A stretch of 64,000 bases of DNA from Artemisia argyi (lineage: Eukaryota; Streptophyta; Magnoliopsida; Asterales; Asteraceae): positions 197,705,322-197,769,321 of the forward strand of contig CM060680.1 in assembly GCA_030686995.1 (NCBI GenBank), in the 5' to 3' direction. This document shows, in pieces, positions 57,551 to 64,000 of this stretch. The first letter of the stretch is position 1; each line of letters begins with the position of its first letter. A program made the translations under genes and the position numbers. The notes beneath the pieces were generated by a model. That model was not told the DNA's origin. It did not search any database and was given only the letters and a program-made list of their open reading frames with translations.

Positions 57551-58305
57551 GTGATTTCCAAATTGCCAGAATTGGGTTTTTGGCTGAAAATTTGCAGAAA
57601 GGTTGTGTTTTTGGGTTTGAATTCAAGCAAGTTCAACTCTTTGATGCCATATAGCATCTAATCTAATCATAATATAGCATGCATGCAAAAATACTTAAGA
57701 AAAAGAGCAAATAAGTAATTAATAAAAATCTAGAAGAGATAAGCAAAGGCAAGGGTACTTAATCTTCCTAGAGCAACTATCTTAGATCAAATGCAAAGTA
57801 AACTAGTGAGTGAAAAACAAGTGATGGAACGAGATGACAACATTATGAGTGATTTTGTCCTAGTGTGTGCCTATATGCAACAAATGTGGAGATGTGATTG
57901 TTTCGACTCCTAAATGCAAAGAAAAATAAACTTCCTAAGAAACAATCCAAAATCTCCTTGATTCAATTTTTGCTCGATTCATGAATGTCAATGATATATA
58001 TTAGATTATATACTTTGACAATTTATGTGAGAGTTTATTCATGATTTAGGAAAAAGGTTTTTAGCATTTGTCAACAATGCAAGGAAAATGATTTTCATGT
58101 AATTCCTAGATGTGAGAATAGTTTTCAAGAAATTTTAATTGGGTTTTACAAGAGAGTATATGCAATGAAAATGAGGTTTCCCAATCTTTAATTTTGTGCA
58201 AAATAGATTCCTAGACTCAGAAATGGAGAAGTGGAAGAAAAGTAAATTTTATGCAAGTAAAAATTTGTGTAAATGCAATAGAATTTAGTCAACTTGTTCC
58301 ATCAT
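57551..58305. other. Element C spacer between pol and the extra ORF
   Basis: AT-rich, no ORF on either strand that looks coding. It contains the inverted repeat ATGCCATATAGCAT (57642-57655) and ATAGCATGCATGC. Together with 57466-57550 it would serve as the upstream region of the extra ORF. Confidence 0.5.
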
Positions 58306-61300
58306 TCATAATCCTAAACGCAAGTGGTTGAATAATTCATGCTTAAGGGGTTTAGTGAATATATCTGCAACGTTATCTTCCGATGCAACCTTTTCTATAG
58401 ATATGTTTCCTTTTTGCACATTATCTCTAAGGAAGTGGTGTCGTATTTCTATATGTTTAGTCTTAGAGTGTTAAACTGGATTTTTGCTTAAATCTATAGC
58501 ACCTTTGTTATCGCACATAATAAGAACATTTTCTAATCTAATGCTATAGTCTATGAGAGCTTGTTTCATCCATAGTGCTTGTTGACATGCCTTTCCTACG
58601 CTTACATATTCGGGTTCGGTGGTAGAAATAGCAAGAGCGGTTTGCTTCTTTGAAAACCAAGATGTTAGACAACATCCCATAAAAGTGCAAATACCGCTAG
58701 TGCTTTTTCTATCTACGTAGTCTCCCGCATGATCCGAATCCGCATAGACGATGGTTTCTATGTCGTATCCCTTAGGATACCATAGTCCTAAGTGTATAGT
58801 GCCTTTAATATATCGGAAGATACGCTTAACCGCTTCTAGGTGAGAGGTTTTGGGATCCTCTTGAAAGCGGGCACAAAGGCAGACACTAAACATGATATCG
58901 GGTCTACTTGCCGTTAGGTATAGTAAACTACCTATCATTCCTCTATACTTAGTGTTATCTACGGACTCGCCTTCATCATCCTTTGTGAGTTTCACTTCCG
59001 TAGACATGGGAGTTTTCAGTGGTTTTGAGTCTTCTAGGACAAATTTCTTAAGCATTTCCTTAATGTACTTAGATTGGTTAAAGAATATTCCATCTTCTAA
59101 TTATTTTATTTATAATCCTAGGAAGAAGTTTAGTTCACCATCATACTCATCTCAAACTCATCATGCATGATTTTGGCAAATTCATCACATATTTCTTGAC
59201 AAGTCGATCCAAATATAATGTCGTCAACATATATTTGAACAATGATGAGATTTGGGTCTTTCTTTTTAGTGAAAAGAGTGTTATCTACCATTCCCATGGA
59301 ATAATTATGTTTAATAAGGAAAGCTTTTAATCGATCATACCAAGCTTTGGGAGCTTGTTTAAGTCCATATAAAGCTTTCTTTAACTTATAAACATAATCA
59401 GGTTTTGCGAAGTCAATGAATCCTGGAGGTTGTGCCACATAAACATCCTCATTGATAAAACCGTTGAGGAATGCACTTTTCACGTCCATTTGGAATAACT
59501 TAAAGTCTAGGGCGCATGCATAGGCAAGTAATATCCTAATAGATTCTAGTCTAGCTACGGGGGCATAAGTTTCATCATAATCAATTTCTTCTTGTTGATT
59601 ATAACCTTGGGCAACTAACCTAGCTTTATTCCTAGTTACTATTCCATTTTCATCTAACTTATTCCTATATACCAATTTAGTTCCTATGATGGTTATATTC
59701 ATTGGATTTGGGACTAATTCCCAAATATTATTTGCCTTAAATTGGTTTAATTCTTCTTGCATAGCTATATCCCAACTTTCATCTTTTAATGCTTCATTAA
59801 TATTCTTAGGTTCTATTTCTGAGACGAAACAAAAGAAGTTTTTTTTTTTATCTTGGGCTTGTGACCTAAGGGTTCTTTGATTAAGATGTCCTATTATATT
59901 ATCTAATGGATGTGATATAGATTCTTTAATATTTACAAGTTCGTTATTTCCTAAGTCAATGTCTTCATTATCATTTCTTATGGGTTTTGTTTTACTAACC
60001 TCAATAGCTTCATCTTCGACTAAGTCATCATCTTCTAAAGGTAATGTTTTAGAAGGTGGTGGTATTTCATCAAATGTTACATTTAATGATTCTTCTACTT
60101 TCATAGAGTGTTTGTTAAGTATTATATATGCTTTACTATCTTGTGAGTACCCTAAAAATATTCCTTCATATGATTTTGGGTCAAACTTAGTGAGGTAATC
60201 TTTAGTGTTTAAAATATAACATTTTCTTCCAAATACCCTAAAGTAACTTAAGTTAGGTTTTTTGCCTCTTAGTAACTCATAAGGAGTTTTTCCTAAAATT
60301 CTCCTAATTGATACCCTATTAATAATATATGTTGATGTTTCTACAGCGTGACACCAAAATTTTTGTGGGATGGATTGTTCATTTAACATTGTTCTACTCA
60401 TTTCTTGTAGTGACCAATTTTTTCTTTCTACTACGCCATTTGATTGAGGGGTACGAGGAGCAGAGAAATTGTGAGATATTCCATTTAAATCACAATATTT
60501 TTCCAATTGTACTTCGTTGTCAAATTCCCTACCATGTTCCGTCCTAATGGCTACTATTGTGCATCCTAATTTATTTTGAATCATTTTACTAAATATTTCG
60601 AATTTTTCAAAGGCTTGGGTTTTGTCACTTAAGAACCTAGTCCACGTTTATCGTGAATAGTCATCTACTATTACTAAGGTATACTTGTTTCCTCCATAGC
60701 TCCACACAGTGGATGGACCAAAAAGATCCATATGTAATAATTCTAGGCACCTAGTGGTGGATACTATATTCTTAGCTTTGTGACTAGCATGAACTTGTTT
60801 TCCAATTTTACATGCATCACAAAAATGCTTGTCATATTTTAGGTTAAGCAAGTTTCTAACTAGTTCTTTAGAGGCCAAAGATTGTATTTGTTGTATGTTT
60901 GCATGTCCTAATCTCGTATGCCACAATGTGGAGTTTTCGTCTAGGGTTGTTAGGCATATCCTATCTTCTGGTTTGTTTCCTAGTTTCATAACATATATGC
61001 CTCCTTTCCTAATTTCTCTACCTATAATCTTTCCATTCTTAACTATTTCACTATCCTTTTCGGTAAAGGTAACTCTACATTCATTATCGCATATTTGGCC
61101 TATACTAAGCAAGTTATATGTTAAATTATCTACATGCTCAACATTTTCAATAGTAAGTGAGTCTTGAGAAATCGTACCCTTGCCAATGATTTTTCCACGC
61201 ACGTCACTACCGAAAATAACGTTACCTCCATTGTATGCCTTATACGTAGAAAATAGCTTGCGGTTCCCCGTCATGTGCCTCGAACATCCGCTATCCTTGA

Positions 61301-62390
61301 TCCATTCGTCAGGCTCCAAGTCAATTCCTAAACATATTTCGTCGGTTGCTTTGGCCACAAAATATTTTTTGTCTCTTGGTTTTTCCACTTCTTCTTTGTC
61401 ACTATCACTCCATGTTCCACGAACAAAGGCGCCTTGATTTTCATAACCCGGCGGCTTTAGACATTCACCAATGAGATGATTTGGACTTTCACATCTAAAG
61501 CACTTTCTTTTCCCGTAGTTATGACTTCTATTTCTTTGAAACGGTTTTCTTTCGTCTCGTGGTGATCTAGTGAATCTTCCTCGTCTTTTGAAGAATTTCT
61601 TGAATTCTCTTACAGCCATTGCATATTCTTCGTCTTCACTCTCGACACTTGAATCATCATCGTCACTAGGTTCCTTTTTGGCTTTTAGAGCAATGGATTT
61701 GGTTTGTTCTTTCTTGACTTTGACCATTTCCGAATCTCTTCTTATAATTTCTTCATGGACCTTCAAGTTGCCAATAAGTTCATCAAGTGATAACGTCATC
61801 AAATTCTTTGATTCTTCAATTGCCATGACCTTAGCTCGCCATTTTGGATGCAATGCCCTACGAAATTTCCTAACACAATTTTTACTAGAGAATGTCTCAT
61901 CAAGTGCCTTTAAACTTGTGATAATAGTGTTAAATTTAGCAAAAACATTATCAATTGATTCCTCTTCCGGAATCGTAAATTGTTCATATTATTGTACAAG
62001 AAGATCTATTTCATTATCTTTGACTTGACTATTACCTTGGTGAGTAACAAGTAGTGATTCCCAAATTTCTTTGGCGGTTTTACAAATAAAAATTCTTTCA
62101 TATTCTTTACGTGGTAACACATTATAAATTACCATTTTAGCTTCATTATTTTTAGCTAGTTTCTTTTTCAAATCATCATTTTGTTTTTCAAAATGTACAA
62201 TTTCATCCTTTTTAGTTTTCGGATTTTGTTGAGTGGGAGGAAAATCACCAAAGGTAATAACATGCCAAAGATCAAGATCTTTAGATTTCACATAAGTTTC
62301 GAATCTATTCATCCAATATAAAAATCCATCACTTTCAAATAGTGGTGGTCTTTACGTAGATTGCCCTTGTAAATATTTTTCAGATTTCAT
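58306..62390 (-). pseudogene. Element C gag-pol polyprotein, disrupted
   Basis: ATG 62390 starts a frame that stays in register to 59139 apart from TAA stops at 62352-62354, 61989-61991 and 60648-60650. Order, with residue numbers from that ATG: UBN2-type Gag (about 14-250, DLWHVITFGDFPP, KEIWESLLVTHQG), CCHC knuckle near 296 ([14 protein letters not shown]), protease signature [10 protein letters not shown] near 366, pre-integrase ([14 protein letters not shown]), integrase core ([34 protein letters not shown]), RT (VRNKLDENGIV-type start, QMDVKSAFLNG, YGLKQAPKAWY, YVDDIIFGS). A one-base loss near 59139, TAA at 59111-59113 and 59102-59104, and a one-base gain near 59101 break RT. RNase H follows (ADSDHAGDY, DNKGAIDL) with TAA at 58471-58473 and the true end at 58306. 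Confidence 0.9.
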
Positions 62391-62457
62391 AAATCTTTAC
62401 AAGTTTTAAAATACAATATATTTTAAAATTTTTGCTAGACGTGGCTCTGATACCAAT
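62391..62457 (-). promoter_or_regulatory. Element C leader with primer binding site
   Basis: On the minus strand TGGTATCAGAGCC (62443-62455) lies two bases from the LTR and matches the tRNA-Met primer site used by most plant copia elements. Gag starts only about 50 bp further on. Confidence 0.85.
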
Positions 62458-63799
62458 TGTGGAAAACTAGAAGGGGGGGGGGGGGGGGGTTTGAAGAGTT
62501 TTACGTCTTTTTAATTTATTATAAAAGATTGTTTGAGTGTTTCTTTTTTATTTTCAAAAATTTAGATTCGATAATATGTGATCTCAAGTCTTGCACAATA
62601 TAAACAACAATAAATATGTACGATATATCAATAATAATGTAAGTAAAGATATAAATGAGAGATGGAAAGATCGAACCACGAGACAAGAGATTTATAGTGG
62701 TTTAGCTACAAGGACACCTTCCTTGCCCTACTCCACTCCCCGAGCACCTAACTCGAGAGTTTTCTTCACTATGTCAACAAGCTCCCTTATGGCGGAGAAA
62801 ACCTTACACACCAATGTACACACCACAACTTCTTCACAACTAGATCACACCTTATTCACAACTACTTCACACCTCTCTATCTTCACACTTATCTATCTTC
62901 ACACCTATCTACTTCACACCAATCTTCTTCACAACCAAATTCTTCACAACTATCTACTTCCCAACAATCTTCTTCACACCTATTATCTTCACAACTATCT
63001 ACTCTCCAACTATCTACTTCACAATAATTTTCTAAACAATCACTTTATCTACACACTAAGCTAATCTATCTTCTACCAAATATTCACAACAAATAACACA
63101 AAGAAATATGTGTAATGAATGATGCTCTAACAACTTGGATGTGGAGGTCACAACAAGTTGTAATACTTCTTGTTTTGGAGGATAGAAGTATTCTTCTCTT
63201 GCACTTGGGAGTTTGATGTTTGGATCACTTTGAAACAAAGATTTATGAATGTATGATCAAAGTATTAAAGGAATAGAAATGGAGATCTAGAACAGAAAGT
63301 TTAGGAGTGAGAAAGGTGAGAAAAATATGTAAAATGAACCAGTATTTATAAGGGGAAAATTTACTGTTCTGGAGCGTGGCCGGTCCCCTTAATGATTAAG
63401 GGGGCCGCCCCTCCAGAACGTTGGAATTGTTTGTCCTTTTGTGGGGAAGGTTTTTCTGGATAAAATTTGCCATTTTTGGTTGGAAATTTGAAATCATATA
63501 TTTATAATGAATTAAACATATTCTTTTAATTCCAAAAATGATTTTGTAAAAGATATAAAATGTTTATGACATTTTATAGAAGTTCTAGTGATTTAGAGAA
63601 TTTTTCCTTTGATCATAGATTGCAATAAACACTTTATTTATTCATACCTTAAGTGATTTGGATGCAAAGAAGATATTAATCACTAAATACTTGTTTATGT
63701 CATAAATTTTAGTTCAATGAGTTAAGGTTTTGTAATTATCAAAACATAAAGATATCGATGGTATGTTAACAATGTTTTTAGACATTATTTATGTCAACA
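62458..63799 (-). repeat. Element C 5' LTR
   Basis: 1342 bp, nearly identical to 9598-10927. TATA box on the minus strand at 63342-63350. Hairpin 63366-63419 (arms GTTCTGGAG/CTCCAGAAC) with one fewer GGCCGGTCCCC unit than the other LTR. At the inner edge a G run has grown to 17 (62473-62489) against 5 in the 3' LTR. Confidence 0.93.
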
Positions 63800-63804
63800 T
63801 AAAA

Positions 63805-63905
63805 TATAATATAATATCTAAAATTACAATTTTGTGTATAAAAATTCCAATCCGATTAATCCTCGATTAATCCCCGCCTCACTAGCGCCTAACGATTTTT
63901 ACAAC
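63805..63905. mobile_element. Small inverted-terminus DNA transposon, right part
   Basis: Ends GATTTTTACAAC (63894-63905), the exact complement of the left end at 9200-9211. Also holds CCGATTAATCCTCGATTAATCC and GCCTCACTAGCGCC, inverted counterparts of sequence at 9222-9290. Confidence 0.55.
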
Positions 63906-64000
63906 CTTGCTAAGAACCATTTCATATCAACTTCACCCATCGTCCTCAACATGTGACTATATAAAATGTGATGGGTGACTCACTAAACATGGGATGCGTT
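63906..64000. other. Right flank
   Basis: 95 bp with no recognisable feature; continues outside the window. Confidence 0.5.

Larger units (their letters stand above)
9598..63799 (-). mobile_element. Element C: Ty1/copia retrotransposon, outer shell of the nest
   Basis: Near-identical LTRs lie at 9598-10927 (3' LTR) and 62458-63799 (5' LTR), flanked by the target duplication TAAAA at 9593-9597 and 63800-63804. Orientation is minus: primer site at 62443-62455, then gag, protease, integrase, RT and RNase H leftward to 58306, an extra ORF (57293-56592), then polypurine motifs and the 3' LTR. Element D (with E, F and G) interrupts it between 11383 and 56579. C's own length without inserts is about 9 kb. 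Multiple polypurine motifs, tRNA-Met primer site, hairpins upstream of the TATA and an extra ORF behind pol fit a Sirevirus-like copia; lineage is inference. Confidence 0.93.

Overview
The window is plant nuclear DNA with no recognisable host gene. Almost all of it is LTR retrotransposon, much of it stacked in nested insertions. The composition, the Athila-type Gag with a tRNA-Asp primer site, and a very large accessory ORF behind a copia pol all resemble predicted proteins I remember from Asteraceae genomes (Tanacetum, Artemisia, lettuce relatives). That taxonomic call is memory-based inference; 'TE-dense eudicot' is the safe statement.

Layout. (1) 1-6706: element A, the 3' part of a decayed copia element, with a 2.7-kb 3' LTR at 4016-6706. 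(2) 6707-9199: non-genic DNA holding a 201-bp higher-order minisatellite, a TA/GA microsatellite, a tRNA-derived SINE with a perfect 16-bp target duplication, and a 92-nt foldback. (3) 9200-63905: a small DNA transposon-like unit with inverted ends, split by everything between.

The nest, from outside in, each boundary fixed by a 5-bp target duplication: element C (copia, minus, 9598-63799, TAAAA) contains element D (Ty3/Athila-type, plus, 11384-56578, ATAAG). D carries element E (copia, plus, 13825-29551, GAGCT) in its 5' LTR and element F (Tekay/Del-like Ty3, minus, 34674-47910, TTAAC/TCAAC) inside its gag-protease frame. F's 3' LTR in turn holds G (35225-40214, ATAAC), a solo LTR of a D relative. 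About 54 kb thus sits inside one original copia insertion.

Coding state. C gag-pol is nearly one frame but has six in-frame TAA stops and two frameshifts; C also has a separate sense ORF behind pol with its own TATA box and one further TAA. D gag-pol has several frameshifts and stops. F keeps only an open gag. E is the most recent (its two 354-bp LTRs differ at 2 positions by eye). E has lost protease and integrase and has stops in gag, yet has an intact RT-RNase H ORF and an intact 1380-codon accessory ORF downstream of pol, preceded by an intron-like leader. That accessory gene, and the hairpin module shared by the C LTRs and the C internal ORF, are the best candidates for something not routinely described.

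Regulation visible in sequence: each LTR family has a TATA box. D and G share a palindromic E2F-type site about 90 bp upstream of it; E has a paired TGGGCT/AGCCCA palindrome; A and C have GC-rich hairpins upstream of the promoter. A, C, D and E each carry several polypurine-tract-like motifs before the 3' LTR. All divergence counts, homologies and structures were read by eye without alignment or database search.
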